From: Planctomycetota bacterium
GTDB lineage: Bacteria; Planctomycetota; Planctomycetia; Pirellulales; UBA1268
Length of the DNA: 64,000 bases
Direction of reading: 5' to 3'
NCBI GenBank assembly: GCA_003669585.1
Contig: QWOQ01000007.1
Span: 542,694-606,693, forward strand
Below, in pieces: positions 9,440 through 16,860 of this stretch (positions are counted from its first letter, which is position 1; every line of letters starts with the position of its first letter). Under the pieces are notes generated by a model. It was not told the origin of the DNA and searched no databases. It worked only from the letters and a program-made list of their open reading frames with translations. The position numbers and the translations under genes are program-made.

Positions 9440-10552
9440 CTACTGATCTTCTGGGGCGACCTCCTTTTTTTCGAGCATTTTCCAAAGTCCTGAGAGTTGC
9501 CCCTGTTCGTTGAGCACCCACCCTGCAGCAACACAGGCGGCGATTACCAACATCAGTAAACCGAAGGCAACCAGTCCGACAGAGTTTTGGTTTCCAGAGG
9601 GATATGCAAGCCTGCGGGACCGACCAGTCATTATCTCTTGTGTAAAAACCTCGTCTTCTGTTGGTATCGTTGCCGAAGACCAGTCGACTGGTGAATTCGA
9701 TGTCATCGGCTGACTGCGGTGTGCAAAAAGATCCGGAAATACTTTTTGTACGCTTCGCCATTCGGGCCAGTCGCTTCTCCATACGAGCGCGTCGATCGGG
9801 CAATCTTCGTGGCGAATCCATGCATCGATTGCGTCGGCGGACAAGGGCTCTGAGGCCTCTCCACCAGGAACACTCATGCACCAGAGCAGATCTGGTCGTT
9901 CACCTAAAATGGCTGCCACGGAATCAACCGGCGCGATTTGCGGAACCGGATCCTGCGAAACACGCCTCGGGGGGGCGGCCGCTGCAGGCGGACTCGCAGT
10001 CGACGGAACTGCCGACGAGAGCACAGTTGGATTTTCACTCAACAGAGCATCCGGGAGTAGTATTGTCTCCTCAGTACCTTTTCCAGAAAAATGAAGTGAA
10101 CTGTGGTCATCGCTCATGAAAATATTTGACTCACCATCCCCGCCGTTCAATACGAGTGACGTTGAATCAAACTGTTTTTTCGTGCGCTCATCGAATTCCA
10201 ATTTCGAATTCTCGGGACGATTGTCTATGTCTATAGGGAGCGACGTTTTTTGTTCCTCAGCATCACTTGAGCGACTCGAAAAAGAGGCTGGCTCTGTTGC
10301 AACCGTTGGCGGATCTTCTCCAATGCCCCAGGCAATCGGCAATCCGGCCAGCACCAGGGAATCGACCTCGAGAAGCCTGGCCACCGGAAGAACGGAAACC
10401 ACCGGTCTGGTTCCTTGGATCGAGCCTCCTTGCGGAATCTGACTGGGAATCTGAAACTTCGTGCCACACGTTGGGCAGACGCCCTTCTTGCCGGCAAGAA
10501 ATTCTTTCACCTTGACTCGGTGACCATTCGGGCAGTGAACGATGATTCCCAT
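9440..10552 (-). CDS. Zinc-ribbon and GYF-like domain membrane protein
   Basis: 370-residue protein of modular build. Residues 1-35 form a zinc ribbon (MGIIVHCPNGH and GVCPTCGTKFQIP) of the type that opens many planctomycete membrane proteins. A long low-complexity linker, rich in Ser, Pro and Ala, follows. Residues about 222-275 (LLWCMSVPGGEASEPLSADAIDAWIRHE to WPEWRSVQKVFPDLF) resemble a GYF_2 domain, which usually binds peptides or marks membrane-associated proteins. One membrane helix (VGLVAFGLLMLVIAACVAAGWVL) lies near the C-terminus. The topology suggests a tail-anchored protein with a cytoplasmic ribbon. Function is unknown. Confidence 0.75.
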   Translation of the reverse strand: MGIIVHCPNGHRVKVKEFLAGKKGVCPTCGTKFQIPSQIPQGGSIQGTRPVVSVLPVARLLEVDSLVLAGLPIAWGIGEDPPTVATEPASFSSRSSDAEEQKTSLPIDIDNRPENSKLEFDERTKKQFDSTSLVLNGGDGESNIFMSDDHSSLHFSGKGTEETILLPDALLSENPTVLSSAVPSTASPPAAAAPPRRVSQDPVPQIAPVDSVAAILGERPDLLWCMSVPGGEASEPLSADAIDAWIRHEDCPIDALVWRSDWPEWRSVQKVFPDLFAHRSQPMTSNSPVDWSSATIPTEDEVFTQEIMTGRSRRLAYPSGNQNSVGLVAFGLLMLVIAACVAAGWVLNEQGQLSGLWKMLEKKEVAPEDQ

Positions 10553-10816
10553 GCTTCTCTATCACTTCATTTTCAACATTTATGTCCGACAGCATCGCAG
10601 TTGAAAGTTCACTATACGCCGCTATCGGTTTCCAGAATACCGTTTTTATCCCAGGACGGCCTCTGGCTGCGCTTTCCTTACGCCATCCTTCCCTGAGTGT
10701 ATTTTCAGGGCTTCCTTTTCCACTCCGCGTGTCAGAGCAGAACACTCACGACCAGTATCATTGTTGACAAAGATTCCGTTGATGAAACCTTCTCAATTAT
10801 AAAAGCGAACAAAACT

Positions 10817-11473
10817 ATGCGAGACACTTCCGATTGTGAAGAACAAGAACAACATCCCGTCGAGATTGCTCTGGTCGGCGACATGACCGAGTCGGAAAGC
10901 GAGATGACCGATCGCTTGTTGTCGGTCAGGCCTGGCGGAGAGTGCACAATCTATTTTGACTCTCCGGGAGGAAGTCCTTACAGCGCAATGTCGATGGTTG
11001 GATTACTCAAATTACGAGGCATTCGTGCCACGGGAATTGTGACCGGTGAATGTTCGAGCGCCGCACTGTGGCCCTTTGCAGCATGCACTCGGCGACTGGT
11101 GCTCTCTACGAGTGTGTTGCTGTTTCATCCCATGAAGTGGCAAAGCGAGGAGCATATTGGAATCGCAGAAGCTTCCGAGTGGTCACGCCACTTTTCTCAA
11201 CTGGAACGTGACATGGATGTGTTGCTTGGAGATTTGTTTGGCTTGTCACACAATCTCATTGCCGAATGGATTCGATCGCATCGCTATGTGACCGGCAAGC
11301 AGATGCTCGACGCAGGCCTTTCGGAACTGATCGGACTGGTGCCGCTGATGGATCTGCTTTCCCCAGAAAGCAAGCCGTCTGAGCGAGATCGTAAAGCAAC
11401 CAAATCTTCGCGTCGAGTATCATCGGCACGTACAAAGCGATCGCAGGGCCTGCGCAGGCATGCGGGCGAATAA
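10817..11473 (+). CDS. ClpP-like serine protease homologue with altered triad
   Basis: 218-residue member of the ClpP/crotonase superfamily. The ClpP core is readable: IYFDSPGGSPYSAMSMVGLL, the nucleophile region GECSSAALWPFAAC with Ser81 at the catalytic position, and LLFHPMKW with His104. The third position, Asp in true ClpP (ERDRFLSAPEA), aligns with His155 in SHRYVTGKQMLDAG. The enzyme may be inactive or may use another residue. The basic tail (KATKSSRRVSSARTKRSQ) is not part of ClpP. ATG 10817 is a choice: an in-frame GTG at 10697 would add 40 residues with no clear homology, and neither has a strong ribosome site. No ClpX or ClpA is near. It converges on the cytochrome gene, with 24 nt between the two stops. 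Confidence 0.75.
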   Translation: MRDTSDCEEQEQHPVEIALVGDMTESESEMTDRLLSVRPGGECTIYFDSPGGSPYSAMSMVGLLKLRGIRATGIVTGECSSAALWPFAACTRRLVLSTSVLLFHPMKWQSEEHIGIAEASEWSRHFSQLERDMDVLLGDLFGLSHNLIAEWIRSHRYVTGKQMLDAGLSELIGLVPLMDLLSPESKPSERDRKATKSSRRVSSARTKRSQGLRRHAGE

Positions 11474-11497
11474 ATAGTTTACTCTTGGCCATTCGAA

Positions 11498-12502
11498 TTA
11501 ACTGCGGTAGTCGCCGTGACAAGAGTCACACGATTTTTTGAGCTCCCCGATATTCGTGTTTGCTCCTTCGTAATCATTTTTCTTGGCCGACTCGCGAGCT
11601 TTGACAGCCGCGTCCCTCATCGCGGAAGCATATCCGCGATACGTGTCGTCGTCGTTATATTCGTAGTCGGTTCTCTGAATCACTTCGCCAATGACAGCGG
11701 CCATCTCCACTTCATGAAGCAAGATTTCAATCGCTTTTGAGAAGTCCGATTTCGAGGCAATCGCGGCGCTCATTATTTTCTCTGCCGCATCGAGTCGCGT
11801 CATCAGAGCCGGCCTTCCGGCGGTCTGACTCCAGATAAAATCCCCTTCACGCTCTCCCTTCGTGGTAATTGCGTTTCCGTCGAGCAGAGACTCCAAATCT
11901 GCAGCGCGCGCTTTTGCCTCGTTAAACGATTGATCGGTCGCAGTTTTGCAGTTGAAACCTGCTCTGGCAAAGAGATCTCGCGCGTTTTCAGCATCCTTCT
12001 TCCATCGAGCGTCGCCGTCGTATTCAGCAATCACAGCAAACGAAAGAGCGATAGATCCAAAACCGATGCGACCGGATTTGTAACCACCTCCCTTAAATTC
12101 CGTTGGAGAGACAACTGCTTTGTCTACGTTTGACTTCACGTTCTTGATTTCGTCTACGAGTGTCTCAGCCGACACCAGTGCAGACCACTTGAAGCCGCCG
12201 CCGGCAATCTCGGATGACTCGGCCTCTGAGCCTTTGACAACACTTGAAGCCGTTCTCATCTGCTTGGAGAAATCCGGACGTACACCTTCGAGCGTTGAAA
12301 AAGCGTCCTCATAAAACTCGCTCGCCGTGCGTTTATTCCACTCGGTTGGAGGTGGCGAACGGCGACGATCCTTACGCGGTTTTTTCGAGTCGGCAGCGGA
12401 AAGATCGCACACAAAAGTGCACATGGCACCGAGCGCGACTGTGAAGGCGATGCCCCGCAGCCAGATTTTTTTTCGATTCAGTTTCGCACACTGTTGAATC
12501 AT
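11498..12502 (-). CDS. Secreted protein with C-terminal haem c site
   Basis: 334-residue exported protein. A signal peptide (KIWLRGIAFTVALGAMCTF to LSAADS) starts it, and a single CxxCH (CDSCHGDYR, Cys325-His329) ends it. A haem site at the very C-terminus and an alpha-helical, charged body are features of class II cytochromes (cytochrome c'-like), but this protein is more than twice the usual size, with a second helical stretch at about 80-190. ATG 12502 is preferred: GGAG sits 7 nt upstream. An in-frame TTG at 12526 would add 8 residues. The redox partner is unknown. Confidence 0.8.
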   Translation of the reverse strand: MIQQCAKLNRKKIWLRGIAFTVALGAMCTFVCDLSAADSKKPRKDRRRSPPPTEWNKRTASEFYEDAFSTLEGVRPDFSKQMRTASSVVKGSEAESSEIAGGGFKWSALVSAETLVDEIKNVKSNVDKAVVSPTEFKGGGYKSGRIGFGSIALSFAVIAEYDGDARWKKDAENARDLFARAGFNCKTATDQSFNEAKARAADLESLLDGNAITTKGEREGDFIWSQTAGRPALMTRLDAAEKIMSAAIASKSDFSKAIEILLHEVEMAAVIGEVIQRTDYEYNDDDTYRGYASAMRDAAVKARESAKKNDYEGANTNIGELKKSCDSCHGDYRS

Positions 12503-12909
12503 CTTTCCACTCCCATCGATCTTCAAAACTCCGTCACAATTTTATGATCCGTTATCCTTCTTTGAAAGCCTCGTTTCGCTGGTATTGCAATTGCTGCATG
12601 GTGGCAGATGGGCAAGAGAACAACGTTCTCCAATCACTCTATCGAATCGAGTACGGTTCGATAGGCGCTCAATCAAAAAATATTCCTCTCCTGCCAATGT
12701 GAATCAATGCGAATGTGCCTTTTATTTTCCACAAAATGCATTTTAGACCGCATTCTAAAGGAAAGGATTGGGTCTTGACCCACACAGGCGAGTTCGTCAC
12801 TCTCCCGCCTCCTGAAGAATGTATGCCTGACCATCGCTTCATCGCTTTGAATCAACATGTGATCGAAAAAATCAGCTTTTTTAGTCTTTACGATTGCGGA
12901 GAACCTTTT
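12503..12909. other. Divergent intergenic region with two inverted repeats
   Basis: 407 nt between divergent genes. It holds TTTAGA-N6-TCTAAA (12742-12759) and TGGGTC-TT-GACCCA (12769-12782), only 9 nt apart. The second has dyad symmetry suited to a dimeric regulator; the first can fold as a small hairpin. An open frame runs through the region into the lipoprotein gene, but it shows no family likeness and lacks a ribosome site, so I treat the region as regulatory. Confidence 0.4.
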
Positions 12910-13515
12910 ATGAAACTTTTACGTACCGCTCATCCCGTTCACTCTTTTCTGCCTCTTGTGCTTGCTGCATTCATTCTGCCTGGCTGTTCTGGTAGTTCGA
13001 TGTCTCCCTCCGGAGCCGCAGTCGAGCCGGCACGAGCAGCAGTTGCAAAGTTCCTCGATGCGGTAAAACGCGGCGATGACGATGCCGCCAGTGGAATGCT
13101 TACTGAAGTGGCAAGAGCCAAAACTCGTGAACTCGGGCTTTCAGTTGCGCCTCCGGTAAGTTCCTCGGCGACGTATTCCATCGGAGCATGCGAACTGGTG
13201 GGAGAAAACGACGATCTTGTGCACGTTTCGACAACATGGACAGATACCGATCCCGATGGCTTCACGAGCAACGATGACATTGTCTGGGTTGTTCGACTCG
13301 ATCCGGAGGGCTGGCGACTCGCAGGCATGGCAACCAAAGTCTTTGATGACATGGCACCCCTGCTTTTAAATTTTGAAGATCCAGAAGACATGCTCTCCAA
13401 ACAAGAAATGCTCGCCGAAGAAATTCAAAAACGCGCCCAACAGGTTCAAACCGAATCCGTTGAAGGATCGCCTCGATCTGCTCGAACTGATCAATCTGCT
13501 CCAAAAATCGAATAA
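12910..13515 (+). CDS. Lipoprotein of unknown function, NTF2-like fold possible
   Basis: 201-residue lipoprotein: lipobox LPGC at about residues 22-25 after a hydrophobic stretch. The mature part (ARAAVAKFLDAVKRGDDDAASGML, VARAKTRE, VRLDPEGWRLAGMATKVF) has the helix-then-sheet rhythm seen in SnoaL/NTF2-like domains of planctomycete lipoproteins; that fold is inferred. The C-terminal 50 residues are charged and probably helical or disordered. ATG 12910 has a GGAG site 9 nt upstream. An intrinsic terminator lies 80 nt after the stop. Confidence 0.75.
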   Translation: MKLLRTAHPVHSFLPLVLAAFILPGCSGSSMSPSGAAVEPARAAVAKFLDAVKRGDDDAASGMLTEVARAKTRELGLSVAPPVSSSATYSIGACELVGENDDLVHVSTTWTDTDPDGFTSNDDIVWVVRLDPEGWRLAGMATKVFDDMAPLLLNFEDPEDMLSKQEMLAEEIQKRAQQVQTESVEGSPRSARTDQSAPKIE

Positions 13516-14200
13516 TTCGATTGAATGCTATTTTTTTGGCCTGTTCAAAAACTCTAGCGGGCCAAAAAGTCAATTTTTGCGAAAAAAAACTTGTACTCGG
13601 CTCATGAATCTCTCTATTCCTGAGCCTTTTTTCGATCTCATCGGGCGAAGAACTTTTTTTGGCGAGAAATATTCCGCCCAGAAAAATTCTCGATTCGTCC
13701 CCACCGAGGCTCCCGATGCTTGGATTCAATCGATCCTTTTTTCAAGTAATTGGCTTGAAATAAAACGTCATCCATGAGCACAATGAGTTGTAAGTATTTG
13801 TTTCAAATGGACTTACAACTTCTTCTGAAAAATAGAGACTGATTTTTTAAGCCTCATTTTTCCTGAAAAATCAGCAAGGCCTGAATTTTGAGGTAGATTC
13901 TCTTCGCTAACAGGTAGATGCCCCCTAGAGTCTCCATTTTTACGAAAGTTCTTGACTCTAAACCTCTGCTTGTTAGCCTTGCCATTCAGCCGTCTTTGCC
14001 TATTCGGAAAAGTCTTCCAACCGTCAGCGCTTGCAGGGGAGTGCTGGGGGTTGCCGGACAAATCCGATTGGGCGATGGCTCAGTGTGGCTTGAAATGTTT
14101 ACTGCGGTCCGGTAGCCGTCCCGGATCGGACTGTGGTTCTTGACGGTGAAGGGATGTGTCGCCATTTCGGCGGGCATTCGGTCTTTATTGGAGGTTTGAT
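13516..14200. other. 685 nt non-coding region with long hairpins
   Basis: Open frames here are short and show no family likeness. Besides the terminator at 13599, the region has a long hairpin at 13786-13820: AGTTGTAAGT pairs with ACTTACAACT, and inside it ATTTG pairs with CAAAT around TTT, with GG unpaired. A third inverted repeat, TGATTTTT/AAAAATCA, lies at 13840-13847 and 13866-13873. The last 90 nt before the Cys-rich gene have no such structure and probably contain its promoter. Confidence 0.5.
13599..13632 (+). terminator. Intrinsic terminator after the lipoprotein gene
   Basis: Stem GGCTCA/TGAGCC (13599-13604 and 13621-13626), extended by GAAT/ATTC across a single T/C mismatch, is followed at once by six T (13627-13632). 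Confidence 0.8.
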
Positions 14201-14590
14201 ATGAAGCGTTTCTTCGGATTTGCGGTTGCTTTGTTTTTCGCGTTGGTCGTCATCGCCCTCGTGGGCGGCGATTCAACAGCAGTTGCCGGTCTGCGTGGCC
14301 ACGGCTGCAAAGGTCGTGAGAGCTGCAAGGGTCGCGAGCGTTGCGAAGGCCGTCGCGAGCGTTGCGAAGGCCGTCGTGAGCGTTGCCATGGTCGCGAACG
14401 TTGCGAAGGTCGTAACCGTCGTTGCTGCGGTGCTAAAAAAGATTGTTGCGACAACGGTTGTGCTGACGGCGGATGCGTCGGCGGCGGTTGCGCTGGTGCA
14501 GAAGTGATGGAGGGTGCTCCCGCTGAGGCTGCTCCCGCCGCACCGGCTGCCACGGGCACGTCGTTTCACTCGACTGTGTTTCGTAACTAA
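14201..14590 (+). CDS. Small secreted Cys/Arg-rich repeat protein
   Basis: 129-residue protein. It has a signal peptide (MKRFFGFAVALFFALVVIAL, then STAVAG) and a mature region of about 100 residues with 13 Cys. Residues 36-75 repeat the pattern C-x-G-R-x-x-R (CKGRES, CKGRER, CEGRRER, CEGRRER, CHGRER, CEGRNRR), and the matching DNA is an imperfect 18-21 nt tandem repeat. A second Cys cluster (CC, CC, CxxxxC) and an Ala/Pro-rich tail follow. GGAGG lies 8 nt before ATG 14201 and a strong terminator follows, so it is probably a well expressed single gene. I recognise no family; metal binding or a cross-linked envelope role is a guess from composition. Confidence 0.75.
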   Translation: MKRFFGFAVALFFALVVIALVGGDSTAVAGLRGHGCKGRESCKGRERCEGRRERCEGRRERCHGRERCEGRNRRCCGAKKDCCDNGCADGGCVGGGCAGAEVMEGAPAEAAPAAPAATGTSFHSTVFRN

Positions 14591-14650
14591 GCCGAAAGTT
14601 CATTGCGTTCCCAGTGCGTCTGCCCTGAGATGCTGGACGTGATGGCGTAA

Positions 14651-14697
14651 AAAAAGAACCGGATTCTCCATGTTTGGGGAATCCGGTTTTTTCTTTT
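14651..14697 (+). terminator. Strong intrinsic terminator, possibly bidirectional
   Basis: AACCGGATTC (14657-14666) pairs with GAATCCGGTT (14679-14688), and TCC/GGG extends the stem to 13 bp around a 6 nt loop. A T-rich tail follows, and an A run at 14649-14655 precedes it, so it could also stop transcripts from the convergent AsmA-like gene. Confidence 0.9.
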
Positions 14698-14753
14698 GAT
14701 TTTTATACTTTTGGAATGCTCAGAGCTTTTCCAAGGTTTTTTTTGATCCAATG

Positions 14754-16253
14754 TCAGGGTTGATCGGTTTTGGTCTCAGAGGCGGGATCAAGCCGTCGCA
14801 GAAGTCGACTTCTTTGTGGCTTTGGCTCGGCAGTGGAGGGTTGATTGGCCGCTCGCTTCTCAGCCCGTCGTTTTGCAACTTCATCGAGCAGTCCTCCCAC
14901 AAGATCAATGACCGCTTCGGTTGTTGAACCTCCTGCTGTTTTCTCTTTTGCGTTCTCCTCTTCCGGCGAGTCATTCGTTCCAGCAACGCCCCGGGAAGGC
15001 TGAGGCACTGATGAGCCTCCTTCGGCATTTGGTCTTCGCACTTTGTCCAGCAGTTCTCCAAGCAAGTTGCCAACATTGCCTCCCATACCACGAAGCGTGC
15101 CGTCAAAATCGACCGTTGGCTCACCAAGCTTGCCCCCGATATGCACGCCAATCGAACTCCCGGCAAACTTCGCAAGGAGCGGTCTCTCTTGGGAAATTTG
15201 TTCTGGAATTGGGAGTGTCAGCGTCAGATCAAGAGAATGATCCTCGATACCGACGGATCCTGCGGAATGAATATCGAGTCGCTTTGAATCGACTGGAATA
15301 CCAAAGGAAAGCCCCTCGTGGGAAACCCGCCGGTTGGCAAGCTGAAACATCACGTTGGAATCGTCGGTAACCCGAATCGAATCGGGTAATTGAATTTTGT
15401 TTGCCAACGCTGCGAGCAACTGTGATACCAGTGGCCCAGCTGCGATGTCGACCTCATGCATTTGCAACATACCGGATAGTTCACCACTGCCGGGCTGCCC
15501 GACGGGCAGTCGTGCTCCATCCAATCGAAGCGAAAACTCCCCTGTTGTTCTTGCAGCGCCCGCAAGCACCGGAGCGATGTACGCAAGCACTCCCTGTGCA
15601 ACACTTGCCTCAAGCTTTGCATGCGTGAGCAACTGCACCGGTTCAATTGTCCATTCGCTGTAGGGACCTTTTGCAGACGGTGCAAGCGATGCAGAAATAT
15701 CAATGGGGTTTGAAATCCACGTTACATCGGTCCATGGCCCGGACAGACGAACAATCGCATCGTTCACTTCAATCTGCGTTGAAACGAAGCTCTTTCGAGG
15801 CTTTGATACCGATTCCTTGCCCGACTCGTTGGAGGATTTTGCGCGTTCTTCGATCAGTGAAGTCAAGCGAGAACCCCTCGCATCGTCAAACAACACATTG
15901 GCTTCGAGTCCTTCGATTCGAAAGCGTCCAAGATTTCCCATCGATGTCAAAATACCTGCCACTCCGCGAGTCCCCTCGATTCGCTTGATTCGAATCGGAT
16001 CTGCAATCCCATCGCCAAACTCAATTCTGATTCCTTCAAGCACAACGGGGGAAAACCACCTCAGTTGCACTCGGTCGCATCGCACGTGTGCCTCGAGTTC
16101 GGGGACGAAAACATGAACCAACCAATCGAGCGATTGTTCGTTGGAGAACAAGCCTGGGACAGCGGCAATCCCAAGTACAAAAATCAGTGCGATAATCCCT
16201 GCCACGCTCATCCAATACGGGCGACGTGAATTTCCTGCGTTACAACTCTCCAT
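14754..16253 (-). CDS. AsmA-like exported protein
   Basis: 499-residue protein with one N-terminal membrane helix (WMSVAGIIALIFVLGIAAVPGLF) followed by a large beta-rich periplasmic part. Features of the AsmA/DUF748 type: early segments defining a strand repeat (VLEGIRIEFGDG, RIKRIEG, RIEGLEANVLFDD), a middle with SGELSGMLQMHEVDIAAGPL, and VHIGGKLGEPTVDFDGTL near 405-422. This last is the classic AsmA-family C-terminal phrase G-T-L-x-x-P. The final 80 residues are charged and disordered. The family includes lipid-transfer proteins between inner and outer membrane; the substrate here is unknown. ATG 16253 has a GGAG site 7 nt away; an ATG at 16313 would add 20 hydrophilic residues. Confidence 0.72.
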   Translation of the reverse strand: MESCNAGNSRRPYWMSVAGIIALIFVLGIAAVPGLFSNEQSLDWLVHVFVPELEAHVRCDRVQLRWFSPVVLEGIRIEFGDGIADPIRIKRIEGTRGVAGILTSMGNLGRFRIEGLEANVLFDDARGSRLTSLIEERAKSSNESGKESVSKPRKSFVSTQIEVNDAIVRLSGPWTDVTWISNPIDISASLAPSAKGPYSEWTIEPVQLLTHAKLEASVAQGVLAYIAPVLAGAARTTGEFSLRLDGARLPVGQPGSGELSGMLQMHEVDIAAGPLVSQLLAALANKIQLPDSIRVTDDSNVMFQLANRRVSHEGLSFGIPVDSKRLDIHSAGSVGIEDHSLDLTLTLPIPEQISQERPLLAKFAGSSIGVHIGGKLGEPTVDFDGTLRGMGGNVGNLLGELLDKVRRPNAEGGSSVPQPSRGVAGTNDSPEEENAKEKTAGGSTTEAVIDLVGGLLDEVAKRRAEKRAANQPSTAEPKPQRSRLLRRLDPASETKTDQP

Positions 16254-16629
16254 TGATTGCTCCTTTTTTTCGCACGCCGAATCTTTTAGGGGTGTCTTTT
16301 CGATGGATGGCATTGGTTTTTAAATCTCCCTAGGGTCCGTACTGTTTTTCAGTTTGATGTTTTTTCGTATGGGTGCCACAATTCCAATCCAACCCGCAAC
16401 GTCTAATTCGCATGTGCAGTCTCAAAATCATACTCATTTGCTAAAACAGTCGCACCTCACAAAACGTTTTGCCTGATGGAGCGGCCAGACATGGTGGCCT
16501 CCAAAAACCTTTGCCTCGAGGCTTGCAAAGATCAGAATTGCAGAGACGATAGGGGCTCATACTGTCGCGCACAACGCACCAAAGAGATCGGTGCGGATGA
16601 TCGAGAGTGTGAATAATCGAGAAAGCAGT
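16254..16629. other. Region between the AsmA-like gene and tRNA-Gly
   Basis: 376 nt without a supported gene. CTTTGC (16509-16514) and GCAAAG (16525-16530) flank GCCTCGAGGC, itself palindromic, giving a compact dyad about 100 nt before the tRNA. Promoters for the two divergent units should lie here, but none is clear. Confidence 0.4.
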
Positions 16630-16702
16630 GCGGGTGTAACTCAGTTGGTAGAGTGCTAGCTTCCCAAGCTGGATGTCGAGGGTTCGAGTCCCTTCGCCCG
16701 CT
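16630..16702 (+). tRNA. tRNA-Gly (anticodon CCC)
   Basis: Full cloverleaf by eye. Acceptor GCGGGTG pairs with CGCCCGC (one G-T). D stem ACTC/GAGT; anticodon stem CTAGC/GCTGG with loop TTCCCAA, so the anticodon is CCC; variable loop ATGTC; T arm GAGGG/CCCTT with loop TTCGAGT. Length is 73 nt including discriminator T. The 3' CCA is not encoded. Confidence 0.95.
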
Positions 16703-16860
16703 CTTTTGATGGAATCTGTGGTTTTCAATCGCGGCAAGAAAAAAGAGCCGGGTCCAAAGGCTGTTCGGCACGCTCTGGAAGACGCGGCTTCCAGCACTCT
16801 TCGCTGGCAGGTTTGTATTCGGGTTGTGGGCTCTAGATGGGTTGTTGACGATGCTGCTCG

